17,673 bases of DNA from CAZQIC01 sp964593555. Its GTDB lineage: Bacteria; Bacteroidota; Bacteroidia; JAFLBG01. Every line of letters begins with the position of its first letter. Within the stretch, counting starts at the first letter, position 1. The notes beneath the pieces are model-generated. The model searched no databases and was not told the origin of the DNA. It was given only the letters and a program-made list of their open reading frames with translations. The stretch spans positions 1 to 17,673 of the forward strand of contig CAZQIC010000104.1 of the NCBI GenBank assembly GCA_964593555.1, read 5' to 3'. Below, piece by piece: positions 6,945 through 13,417 of the stretch. The position numbers and the translations under genes were made by a program.

Positions 6945-7085
6945 ATGACAGCTACAGATGATCGTTTTCAGTTCATTGGCTCCCTTTCAAGAACCGAAAA
7001 CGATATTTTAAAGTATTTGCTTCAAAACATAATTTTATATTTTTTGATGATATAAAAAAGTGGTAAGCAGATAGCGAGATGCAGA
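6945..7085 (+). pseudogene. 5' stub of a third TPR-like gene
   Basis: From ATG 6945 the sequence reads MTATDDRFQFIGSLSRTE, clearly related to the start of TPR1 (MTPSEDLFQLIRSLTRTE) and TPR2. Similarity goes on through LKYLLQN. After an internal loss of about 20 bases, FDDIKK matches FDAIEK of TPR1, with stop codons on the way. Homology then ends near 7085, a few bases before the glucosaminidase remnant begins. About 90% of the gene is missing. Its control region upstream is intact, so the stub may still be transcribed. Confidence 0.8.
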
Positions 7086-7093
7086 GAGGGCTT

Positions 7094-7409
7094 GGCGTAC
7101 CGGCAAGCATCACCCTTGCGCTGGGCATGTTGGAATCGGCGCACTTGCTGTATATGCAAACAATCATTTTGGAGTAAAGTGTCATAGCGATTGGAAGGGC
7201 TTCGCATACATTCAAGATGATGATACGAAGGACAAGTGCTGCAGGAAGTATTCGAGCGTACGGGATTAGTCATTTAAAACTGAAATGTACAATCTCTGAA
7301 AGTGCAATGATACGATGGCCATTATTTTATAAAACAGGGAACTAAAATTTATATCTAATCCAAAAGAAGAAAAAAATAGGTTGAAACTTATGTTGTGAAA
7401 TTACGCTGA
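7094..7409 (+). pseudogene. Broken second copy of the glucosaminidase gene
   Basis: From 7094 the DNA encodes GVPASITLALGMLES, nearly identical to the active-site region of the intact gene at 4769-5836. A deletion of a few bases removes the DNGNSG stretch and shifts the frame. In the new frame it reads LAVYANNHFGVKCHSDWKG and then QDDDTKDKCCRKYSS up to about 7268. The rest of the catalytic domain and the first part of LysM1 are missing. Short matches resume with MYNL, KCNDT and KFISNPK, and the end (AAATTACGCTGAGACCA) is identical to the intact gene's 3' end including the stop codon. It cannot make a working enzyme. It lies between the TPR stub and P3, at the boundary of two repeat units. Confidence 0.85.
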
Positions 7410-7425
7410 GACCATTCGATCGATC

Positions 7426-7467
7426 AACAAACAAGTCCCCATACTATTGTGTGAGGACTTGTTTGTT
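7426..7467. terminator. Perfect hairpin after the glucosaminidase remnant
   Basis: AACAAACAAGTCC (7426-7438) pairs perfectly with GGACTTGTTTGTT (7455-7467) around a 16-base loop. It lies 17 bases after the remnant's stop codon, where the intact gene also has a hairpin of different sequence. It could also stop transcripts arriving from P3 on the other strand. No clear T-tract is present. Confidence 0.55.
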
Positions 7468-7562
7468 ATTTACCCTGCTATCTTCATTATAGAAAGATGT
7501 AATTCAATTAGAATCTGTTATCCATATTAGTCCCTTCTTTAGTTTAAGTGGTTATTTATTTT

Positions 7563-7865
7563 TTATTGTTCGTAAATATTATCAGGACAAGGACCCATCT
7601 CTCCCACTCCCAGAGTCTGTGCCTGGTACGCTGTACAATCATACTGAGTCAGGTACCGCTCAGTACAAATCACATCTTTTGAGATACCGCTTATTGGACG
7701 CGAACCCGTAGCTGGAATAAGAACGGATATAATAATATGGGTGCCGAGATGTAAAGTTGCCTCACATATGGGTGTGCTTCCCCCATGTACAGTTTCTTTT
7801 TCATTGTCATCCATTGAAGTGACAAAGCTATTTAACTTTAGTTCGTTTAGTTCTAACTTTTTCAT
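7563..7865 (-). CDS. P3: double-glycine peptide precursor
   Basis: A 100-residue precursor. Leader 1-29 (MKKLELNELKL, NSFVTSM, ETVHGG) is two residues shorter than in its relatives. The 71-residue core has four Cys and many Ser/Thr (STPICEATLHLGTHIIISVL, then RPISGISKDVICTE, YDCTAYQAQTLGVGEMGPC) and ends PDNIYEQ, like P2's PDTVYAQ. Ser/Thr and Cys together allow lanthionine rings, but nothing in the window could make them. It is divergent from TPR1 (170 bases between start codons) and shares the three-element control region. It is convergent with the glucosaminidase remnant, just as P1 is convergent with the intact glucosaminidase. Confidence 0.85.
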   Translation of the reverse strand: MKKLELNELKLNSFVTSMDDNEKETVHGGSTPICEATLHLGTHIIISVLIPATGSRPISGISKDVICTERYLTQYDCTAYQAQTLGVGEMGPCPDNIYEQ

Positions 7866-7896
7866 GGCTTTATGGTTTTAGTTTTTTTGTTTGTAT

Positions 7897-8027
7897 AATT
7901 CAAAGCTACCGTGAAGAAGGAGGGTTGAGAGAATTAGCTTAATAAATTAGTGTAATTCAAAAGAATAAAAAATGTCAATATTTTTGTTTTTTATACATTT
8001 TTTTGTCATAAATTAGTGCTATTCAAA
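7897..8027. promoter_or_regulatory. Divergent control region, P3 / TPR1
   Basis: ATTCAAA elements lie at 7898-7904, 7955-7961 and 8021-8027 (spacings 57 and 66). The first is in the block ATTCAAAGCTACC plus GTGAAGAAGGAGGG, which on the - strand gives TAGCTTTG (7908-7901), a -7 element for P3. This predicts a leader of about 29 A-rich bases. Elements two and three are TTAGTGTAATTCAAAA and TTAGTGCTATTCAAAA, a clear direct repeat. The third lies 15 bases (start to start) before the TPR1 ATG. Confidence 0.7.
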
Positions 8028-8035
8028 AGCAATAA

Positions 8036-9550
8036 ATGACACCATCCGAAGATCTTTTTCAACTCATTCGTTCGCTTACCCGTACAGAAAAAAGATACTT
8101 TAAAGTATTCGCCTCACAGCATGTCATAGGCAATGAGAACAACTACATAAAACTTTTTGATGCCATTGAAAAGCAAAAGGAATACAATGAAGAACAGATC
8201 AAAGTAATTTTTAAGAACGAAGCTTTTATTAAGCACCTGGCTCCGCAAAAAGTTTATTTATACAATCTTATTTTAAAAAGCCTGGAATTGTATCACAGCA
8301 GTATCGAGTCGGATCTCCGGAGCGCTGTTAACCAGATAAAAGTACTGTATGATAAAGGATTGTATCTACAATGCGAGAAAAGGATTGCGAAAGTAAAACG
8401 CAGTGCGGAGCGTTATGAAAAATTCCCGATTCTTTTTGATTTGCTTCGATGGGAAGGGCAGCTTGCTTATGCGCATAATTATGCCGGCAAGAGTGTGGAG
8501 GATGTTGAAAAAATTTATAATGACCTTGCTGAATACCTGAAAGTTTATACTGTTGTTATTGCCTGCGTATCTTTTAGTGCTAAAGTAGAGATAGCAAGGA
8601 AAAAAATGGGTTCGCTAAGAACTGAAGAAGAAAAAAATAAATATGACGCATTGATTAAGAATAGCCTGGAGTTGGAAGAAAAAAAAATCACGTCTTTCGA
8701 AGGAAAAGTATATTATTACCAGGGAATGTTTGCGGATTCTTTTTTTCGAAAAAAGTTAACGAAAGCGCCAGTGTATCTGGAGAGAGCACTTGTGTTAATG
8801 GAAGAAAACCCCCATCGGGTCGACGATTATCCCCGCTTTTATGCGATTACTATACAAAACTTGATTGTATTAAAGCGAAACTTAAAACAATACGATGAGG
8901 TGCCACCATTGATAAAAAAATTTAGAGCGTTGGATTTTAAACAAGGGGCACTGAACGAGGAATACGCAAGTCAAGCTGATCACTTAGAATTGATGTTTTA
9001 CATAGCCACCGGTGAGTTTGAAGAAGGATTAAAAATTATTAAGCGGATGGAGAAAGAAAAATATCACCTAGACATTTTTAGTAAAAATCGAGAACACGAA
9101 ATTAATTTCTATTACAATTCAGCGATAATTTATTTTGGCGTAGGAGATTTTACCAATTGCAATAAGATCCTCAATAAAATTATAATGAATGAAGATTGGG
9201 ACCTTAGAAGTGATTTGCATTGTTTCGCAAGGATTATGGCTTTGATGAGTAATTTTGAAAGAAAAAGAACGGACCTCATAGAATNNNNNNNNNNTCTGAA
9301 AAGAAACCGGATATATAAAGTGGAAAAAATTATGCTGGAATATATGCGTAACCAGTTTCAAAAGGCGGAATCAAAAAAACAACAGCTCGAAGTTTTTAAA
9401 AGTTTGAAAAGTGAATTTGAATTATTGGAGAATGATCCAGATGAAAAAAGAGCATTGTCTTATTTTCATTTTATTCCGTGGCTCGACAGTAAAATTGAAG
9501 GCAGGTCATTTTCTGAAATGGTAAAGCGAAAGATGGAAAGTGAGCGTTGA
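8036..9550 (+). CDS. TPR1: helical-repeat protein paired with P3
   Basis: I do not recognise a named family. It is read as 504 residues but contains a ten-N assembly gap (9285-9294). Alignment with TPR2 shows about 28 bases belong there, so the true length is about 510. It is soluble and entirely helical, rich in Lys and Glu, with no signal peptide. The N-terminus (DLFQLIRSLTRTEKRYFK) is strongly conserved between paralogues. Several later stretches fit TPR-like helix pairs: 98-128 (NQIKVLYDKGLYLQCEKR), 317-341 (ELMFYIATGEFEEGLKII) and 360-385 (SAIIYFGVGDFTNCNKIL). TPR solenoids bind peptides or proteins, and in Gram-positive RRNPP systems they sense exported peptides. A similar link to the neighbouring precursor is my inference; no DNA-binding domain is obvious. 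It is divergent from P3 and followed by a broken SpmAB fragment. Confidence 0.9.
   Translation: MTPSEDLFQLIRSLTRTEKRYFKVFASQHVIGNENNYIKLFDAIEKQKEYNEEQIKVIFKNEAFIKHLAPQKVYLYNLILKSLELYHSSIESDLRSAVNQIKVLYDKGLYLQCEKRIAKVKRSAERYEKFPILFDLLRWEGQLAYAHNYAGKSVEDVEKIYNDLAEYLKVYTVVIACVSFSAKVEIARKKMGSLRTEEEKNKYDALIKNSLELEEKKITSFEGKVYYYQGMFADSFFRKKLTKAPVYLERALVLMEENPHRVDDYPRFYAITIQNLIVLKRNLKQYDEVPPLIKKFRALDFKQGALNEEYASQADHLELMFYIATGEFEEGLKIIKRMEKEKYHLDIFSKNREHEINFYYNSAIIYFGVGDFTNCNKILNKIIMNEDWDLRSDLHCFARIMALMSNFERKRTDLIEXXXXLKRNRIYKVEKIMLEYMRNQFQKAESKKQQLEVFKSLKSEFELLENDPDEKRALSYFHFIPWLDSKIEGRSFSEMVKRKMESER
9285..9294. other. Assembly gap (10 Ns) inside TPR1
   Basis: Ten Ns interrupt the TPR1 gene between DLIE and LKRNRIYK. 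The paralogue TPR2 has ten codons (YSFKNTYKFL) at this place. Two of those 30 bases are present here, so the real missing length is probably 28. The difference of 18 happens to keep the reading frame. Confidence 0.9.
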
Positions 9551-9555
9551 TCAGT

Positions 9556-9738
9556 TGTGGAAGAAAAGGTAAGCGACAAAAATAGCTGCTATCTCTCATG
9601 CGAGGTCTGCAATTAAACCTCCCGTAACGGCGTACCTGTTTTTTTTTAATTCCTACCGAACCAAAATATAATGCAACAATATAAAATGTAGTATCAGCCG
9701 ATGCATACATGATCGAAATGGCAAGCCTTTCTGCACCT
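9556..9738 (-). pseudogene. 3' fragment of an SpmA-SpmB gene
   Basis: On the - strand the fragment encodes MYASADTTFYIVALYFGSVG, identical to part of the intact SpmAB gene at 11885-13114. After GIKK a one-base expansion of a T-run (9 versus 7 Ts, one base net) shifts the frame, so the C-terminus is garbled although the DNA still aligns to about 9556. On its upstream side about 55 bases are deleted (between ATGATCGA and ATGGCAAG), and the match stops near 9738. Only the last 15% or so of the gene remains. Its place right after TPR1 mirrors that of intact SpmAB after TPR2, which is strong evidence for duplication of the block. Confidence 0.85.
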
Positions 9739-9770
9739 TATAATATTCCTGTACTCAAATAGCTTTTTGT

Positions 9771-9799
9771 TTAGACCACTCTGAAGCAGAGTGGTCTAA
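9771..9799 (-). terminator. Perfect hairpin downstream of P4
   Basis: TTAGACCACTCT (9771-9782) pairs perfectly with AGAGTGGTCTAA (9788-9799) around a 5-base loop. It lies 60 bases after the P4 stop codon on the - strand. There is no T-tract on that strand, so termination is inferred. Confidence 0.6.
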
Positions 9800-9858
9800 T
9801 TTGGCAACTGACTTTTTACTACTGAACAGTTAGGAGTTATTGTGCATTAACAAATGTT

Positions 9859-10173
9859 TTACATTTCTCCTGGGCAGCGGCCTCCAGTTCTGGCAGCTGA
9901 AATAGGTGGAATATTCGGAATTTTCGGAAGTTCAGGAAGGCTAACCCCGCATAAAAATGCACATGTGTTTTTGCCATTATGTGTATCATAAGTATTTTCG
10001 CAAACGTGATGAGAGCATCCTCCACACATACTTGCTACATTTAAACTTCGTTGTGGCCCACAAAATGATATTGAGAGGATTCCTCCATTAATGGTTTCGC
10101 TTTGTTCTTTTTCTAAAGATGTTACAAAACTGCTTACTGATAAGTTGTCGAGATTTAATTTTTTATTCTTCAT
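9859..10173 (-). CDS. P4: double-glycine peptide precursor, relative of P1
   Basis: A 104-residue precursor. Leader 1-31 (MKNKKLNLDNLSV, SSFVTSLEKEQSETINGG) is almost the same as in P1. The 73-residue core has seven Cys. Its first half, SISFCGP, then SMCGGCSHHVCENTY, matches P1 position by position. It then diverges (DTHNGKNTCAFLCG), has a Pro-rich stretch (LPELPKIPNIPPI) and ends GGRCPGEM. The spacing of the four N-terminal Cys is conserved between P1 and P4, which points to a conserved bonding pattern by lanthionine, disulfide or metal. It is divergent from TPR2, with 172 bases between start codons and the conserved control region. The downstream hairpin at 9771-9799 is its likely terminator. 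No processing enzyme is encoded nearby. Confidence 0.87.
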   Translation of the reverse strand: MKNKKLNLDNLSVSSFVTSLEKEQSETINGGILSISFCGPQRSLNVASMCGGCSHHVCENTYDTHNGKNTCAFLCGVSLPELPKIPNIPPISAARTGGRCPGEM

Positions 10174-10205
10174 ACTTCATAGCTTTTTTTAATTGTTTCT
10201 GCTTG

Positions 10206-10336
10206 GATTCAAAACTACCATAAAGAAGGAGGGTTGTGTAATTTCTCTGAGACTATCGCTGTAATTCAAAAATTATAAATGTGCTTTATTTATTCATTTT
10301 AATGAGTTAATTGTGCTAAATTTAGTGTAATTCAAA
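10206..10336. promoter_or_regulatory. Divergent control region, P4 / TPR2
   Basis: ATTCAAA elements lie at 10207-10213, 10264-10270 and 10330-10336 (spacings 57 and 66, as for P3/TPR1). The first block is ATTCAAAACTACC then ATAAAGAAGGAGGG. On the - strand it gives TAGTTTTG (10217-10210), still a TAnnTTTG match although bases around it changed, so the promoter element itself seems selected. The third element lies 16 bases before the TPR2 ATG. Confidence 0.7.
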
Positions 10337-10345
10337 ACTATCTAA

Positions 10346-11878
10346 ATGACACCAGTAGATGATCTTTTTCAATTAATTAAATCTCTTACCAGAACCGAGA
10401 AAAGATATTTTAAGATTTTTTCTAGTCAACATATTATAAGGAAGGAAAGTAATTGCATAAAACTATTTGATGCTATAGAAAAGCAGGACTCATATAATGA
10501 AGAACAAATAAAGCAAATGTTAAAGCGTGAGATATTTATTAAACATCTCTCTTCTCAAAAAGTGTATTTATACAATCTTATTTTAAAAAGCCTTGAGTTA
10601 TATCATAATAATATTGAGTCGGATCTCAGAAGTTCGGTTAACCAAATAAAAATATTGTATGACAAGGGATTATATAAGCAATGCGAAAAGCGGATTGCAA
10701 AGGCAAAGTACATCGCCGAGAAGTATGAAAAATTTCCTGTTTTATTTGATTTGTTGAGGTGGGAAGGACAAATTGCATATTTGCATACTTATGGTGATAA
10801 AAGTGTTGAGGATGTAGAAGCAATTTATGCAAAGCTCCGGCAATACCAGGGTACGTACAATATGATAATTTCCTATGTGTCGTTAAATGCAAGCATTCAA
10901 ATGGTGAGAAAAAAAATGGGGTCTTTAAGAACAGGGGAAGAAAAAATTAAGTATGACTCAATTATAAAAAATGGGTTTATAAAGGATGAGAGAAATTTCA
11001 AGTCTTTTGAAGCACTTGTTTTCTATTACCAGGCAAAATTTTCTGATTCTTTTTTTAGAAAAAGGATGAAACACGCTCCCGTTTTTCTCTCAAAAATGCT
11101 CTCACTAATGCAGCAACACCCACACAGGGTAGAAGATTACCCGCGCTTTTATGCTTCTACATTATTGAACTTGAGTGTTGTAAAACGTGATCAAAAGCAA
11201 TATGGAGAAATCCTGCCGTTATTAAATAAATTAAAGGAACTAAATATTAAAGACAAAGATTTGAAAGAGGAGTTTACCAACCATGCAGAACATATGGAAA
11301 TGATCCTTTACATAGAAACGGGAGACTTTGAGAAAGGATTGAAAATTGTAAAGCATATGGAAAAGGAAAAGTTTCATTCGGAAACTTTTAAAAGTAGTAG
11401 GGAACATGAAATAAATTTTTATTATAATGCCGCTATCATTTGTTTTGGAGTAGGGGATTATGCTGCCTGTAATAAGTTTCTCAATAAGATTATATTGAAT
11501 GAAAGTTGGGAGTTGAGAAATGACTTGCACGGTTTTGCAAGGATTATTGCACTGATCAGTAATTATGAAAGAAAAAGAAATGACCTAATAGCGTATTCGT
11601 TTAAAAATACATATAAATTTTTGTTGAAAAGAAGTAGGTTGTATAAGTTGGAAGAAATAATCCTGGAATATATCCGTACTAAATTGCAAAAGGCAGAAAC
11701 CAGGAAGCAGCAAATAGAGGTTTTTAAAAGTTTGAAATCGGAAATAGAGTTGTTGGAGAATGATTCTAATGAACAAGCAGCACTTGCGTATTTCTATTTT
11801 ATTCCATGGCTTGATAGCAAAATAGAAAACAGACCTTTTGCCGAAATGGTAAGAAGAAAAGTAGAAGCCGGGAAATAA
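10346..11878 (+). CDS. TPR2: helical-repeat protein paired with P4
   Basis: A 510-residue paralogue of TPR1, similar over its whole length, and the only complete member in the window. I cannot assign a named family. It is soluble and all-helical. The conserved N-terminus is MTPVDDLFQLIKSLTRTEKR. TPR-like helix pairs occur near 98-128 (VNQIKILYDKGLYKQCEKRI), 317-341 (MILYIETGDFEKGLKIV) and 360-385 (AAIICFGVGDYAACNKFL). The C-terminal part (IEVFKSLKSEIELLEND, then FIPWLDSKIE) is also conserved with TPR1. The pair differs most in the middle (about 165-260) and around 340-350, where a partner-specific surface could lie. The stop codon is 6 bases from that of convergent SpmAB. A role in sensing or protecting against the divergent peptide P4 is inferred from gene pairing only. 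Confidence 0.92.
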   Translation: MTPVDDLFQLIKSLTRTEKRYFKIFSSQHIIRKESNCIKLFDAIEKQDSYNEEQIKQMLKREIFIKHLSSQKVYLYNLILKSLELYHNNIESDLRSSVNQIKILYDKGLYKQCEKRIAKAKYIAEKYEKFPVLFDLLRWEGQIAYLHTYGDKSVEDVEAIYAKLRQYQGTYNMIISYVSLNASIQMVRKKMGSLRTGEEKIKYDSIIKNGFIKDERNFKSFEALVFYYQAKFSDSFFRKRMKHAPVFLSKMLSLMQQHPHRVEDYPRFYASTLLNLSVVKRDQKQYGEILPLLNKLKELNIKDKDLKEEFTNHAEHMEMILYIETGDFEKGLKIVKHMEKEKFHSETFKSSREHEINFYYNAAIICFGVGDYAACNKFLNKIILNESWELRNDLHGFARIIALISNYERKRNDLIAYSFKNTYKFLLKRSRLYKLEEIILEYIRTKLQKAETRKQQIEVFKSLKSEIELLENDSNEQAALAYFYFIPWLDSKIENRPFAEMVRRKVEAGK

Positions 11879-11884
11879 ATTTTA

Positions 11885-13114
11885 TTAACCAAAGAACAAG
11901 TACGCAATAAATATAGATGCAATTATTCCAGCCAGATCGGCAATTAAGCCTCCTGTAACGGCGTATCTGGTTTTTTTAATTCCTACCGAACCAAAGTATA
12001 ATGCTACGATATAAAACGTAGTATCTGCCGATGCGTACATGATCGAAGAGAGTCGACCGACAAAAGAATCTGCACCATTTTTTATCATTGATTCAATGGC
12101 AAGTCCTTCTGCACCGCTGCCGCTCAGTGGTTTCATTAATGCTACAGGAAGTGAAGGTGTGAAATCGGTATTTACTCCGGTAGCCGCAATTAAATTTGTA
12201 AGTCCGTTAATTAAATAATCCATTGCCCCGCAGGCCCTGAATACTCCAATGCCAACAAGCATAGCAACGAGGTAAGGTATAATTCTTATGACTGTAGTAA
12301 AACCTTCTTTCGCGCCTTCAATAAAAGTACTGAACACATTGATCTTTTTGTAAACACCAGCGCCAATAAAAGAAACCACAATGGAAAATAAAATGATGTA
12401 TCCACTTGTGCTGGAAATTAAACTTTTTTCTTCCGGTGGACAGGTATAAAAAAAATATACAATGCCGGCCATTATTGCAGTGGCGATAGTGATCCAGAGT
12501 AATAATATACGGTCAAATATTTTTTGCCATATGGAGACAGTAACAATTCCGGCAAGCGTGGCACAATAACTACAAATAAGGATGGGTACAAAAACATCTG
12601 TTGGGTCCACCGCTTTTTGTTGAGCGCGTATAGCCATGATGCTGAGCGGAATTAATGTGAAACCGGCAGTGTTCAAAACAAGGAACATGATCTGAGAATT
12701 GCTGGCCGTTTCTTTATCGGTATTTAACTCCTGCATACTTTGCATGGCTTTTAAACCCAGCGGTGTTGCTGCATTGCCAAGGCCAAGCATATTAGCGGAA
12801 AAATTTAAAATGATCTGTCCCAGCGCGGGATGATCTTTCGGTATCTGCGGAAATAATTTTCTGAAAAATGGTCCGATGATCCTTGAAAGAAAATTTATTG
12901 CACCGGCTTGTTCCCCAACTTTCATTAATCCCATCCACAAGGTCATTGCACCTGTAAGTCCTAGCGCCACTTCAAAACCTTTTTTGGAAGAGGTAAAAGT
13001 ACCGTCGATCACCATTGTTCGGAAGACCTCGGTATCACCAAAAAAAATCAATTTGATAAGACCAACAATGAAGGCAATAATAAAAAATGCGACCCAGATG
13101 TAGTTTAATACCAT
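11885..13114 (-). CDS. Fused SpmA-SpmB nucleoside-recognition membrane protein
   Basis: A 409-residue integral membrane protein with many hydrophobic segments. The first half is SpmA-like (Gate/nucleoside-recognition domain), with the hallmark NMLGLGNAATPLG at about 108-120. A second unit from about residue 235 is SpmB-like, with KPLSGSGAEG and YASADTTFYIVALYFGSVG near the end. In Bacillus, SpmA and SpmB are separate proteins that affect spore core dehydration. In non-sporulating Bacteroidota they are usually fused, and the transport role is unknown. It is not clearly functionally linked to the peptide genes, but a fragment of it was duplicated together with TPR1. It is convergent with TPR2. 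No clean promoter is visible upstream. Confidence 0.93.
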   Translation of the reverse strand: MVLNYIWVAFFIIAFIVGLIKLIFFGDTEVFRTMVIDGTFTSSKKGFEVALGLTGAMTLWMGLMKVGEQAGAINFLSRIIGPFFRKLFPQIPKDHPALGQIILNFSANMLGLGNAATPLGLKAMQSMQELNTDKETASNSQIMFLVLNTAGFTLIPLSIMAIRAQQKAVDPTDVFVPILICSYCATLAGIVTVSIWQKIFDRILLLWITIATAIMAGIVYFFYTCPPEEKSLISSTSGYIILFSIVVSFIGAGVYKKINVFSTFIEGAKEGFTTVIRIIPYLVAMLVGIGVFRACGAMDYLINGLTNLIAATGVNTDFTPSLPVALMKPLSGSGAEGLAIESMIKNGADSFVGRLSSIMYASADTTFYIVALYFGSVGIKKTRYAVTGGLIADLAGIIASIFIAYLFFG

Positions 13115-13417
13115 GTTCTGACAGGTAATTTTGAACCGAAATGTACAAAGCTTTACTGAAGTTTATGAGAGGTTTTTTCAGAGTTGTTAGAAAAATATTA
13201 ACCAAACGGCATTTTTGCTAAAAACAGAAATGTAATTGGCCCATATAATATGGTTACAACACGGGCAGATCAAGAGCCATATTTGTAAAGGGACTGGTTT
13301 GGGATTTCCAGTAGAGCAAAAATCCGGATTTGATTTAGTTAAATGTCAAATAAACTGGTTCCAATGATTGTGAAGTTTCATTGGGATTGGTTTATTTGTT
13401 TTTTGGCATTATTTTTA
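13115..13417. other. Intergenic region with one long hairpin
   Basis: I see no gene in these 303 bases. The left part must hold the SpmAB promoter, but only poor matches to TAnnTTTG (such as TACATTTC on the - strand) are present. The right part holds the long hairpin at 13347-13398. Confidence 0.6.
13347..13398 (-). terminator. Long hairpin after the CHU_C protein gene
   Basis: CAAATAAACTGGTTCCAATGA (13347-13367) pairs with the sequence at 13378-13398 over about 20 bp with a few G-U or mismatched pairs, loop about 10 bases. It starts 20 bases after the stop codon at 13418 on the - strand. The T-run (TGTTTTTTGG) lies on the other side, so it would work best on + strand transcripts. It may act both ways. 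Confidence 0.6.

Noticed and set aside
6973..7273. Two - strand reading frames of about 80 residues in the remnant region
   Set aside because: They are antisense to the TPR stub and the glucosaminidase remnant, whose homology is on the + strand. They show no conserved motif.
4555..13114. Insertion sequence or transposon as the cause of the duplications
   Set aside because: No transposase, terminal inverted repeats or target-site duplications were seen at the unit borders. Unequal recombination explains the pattern without them.
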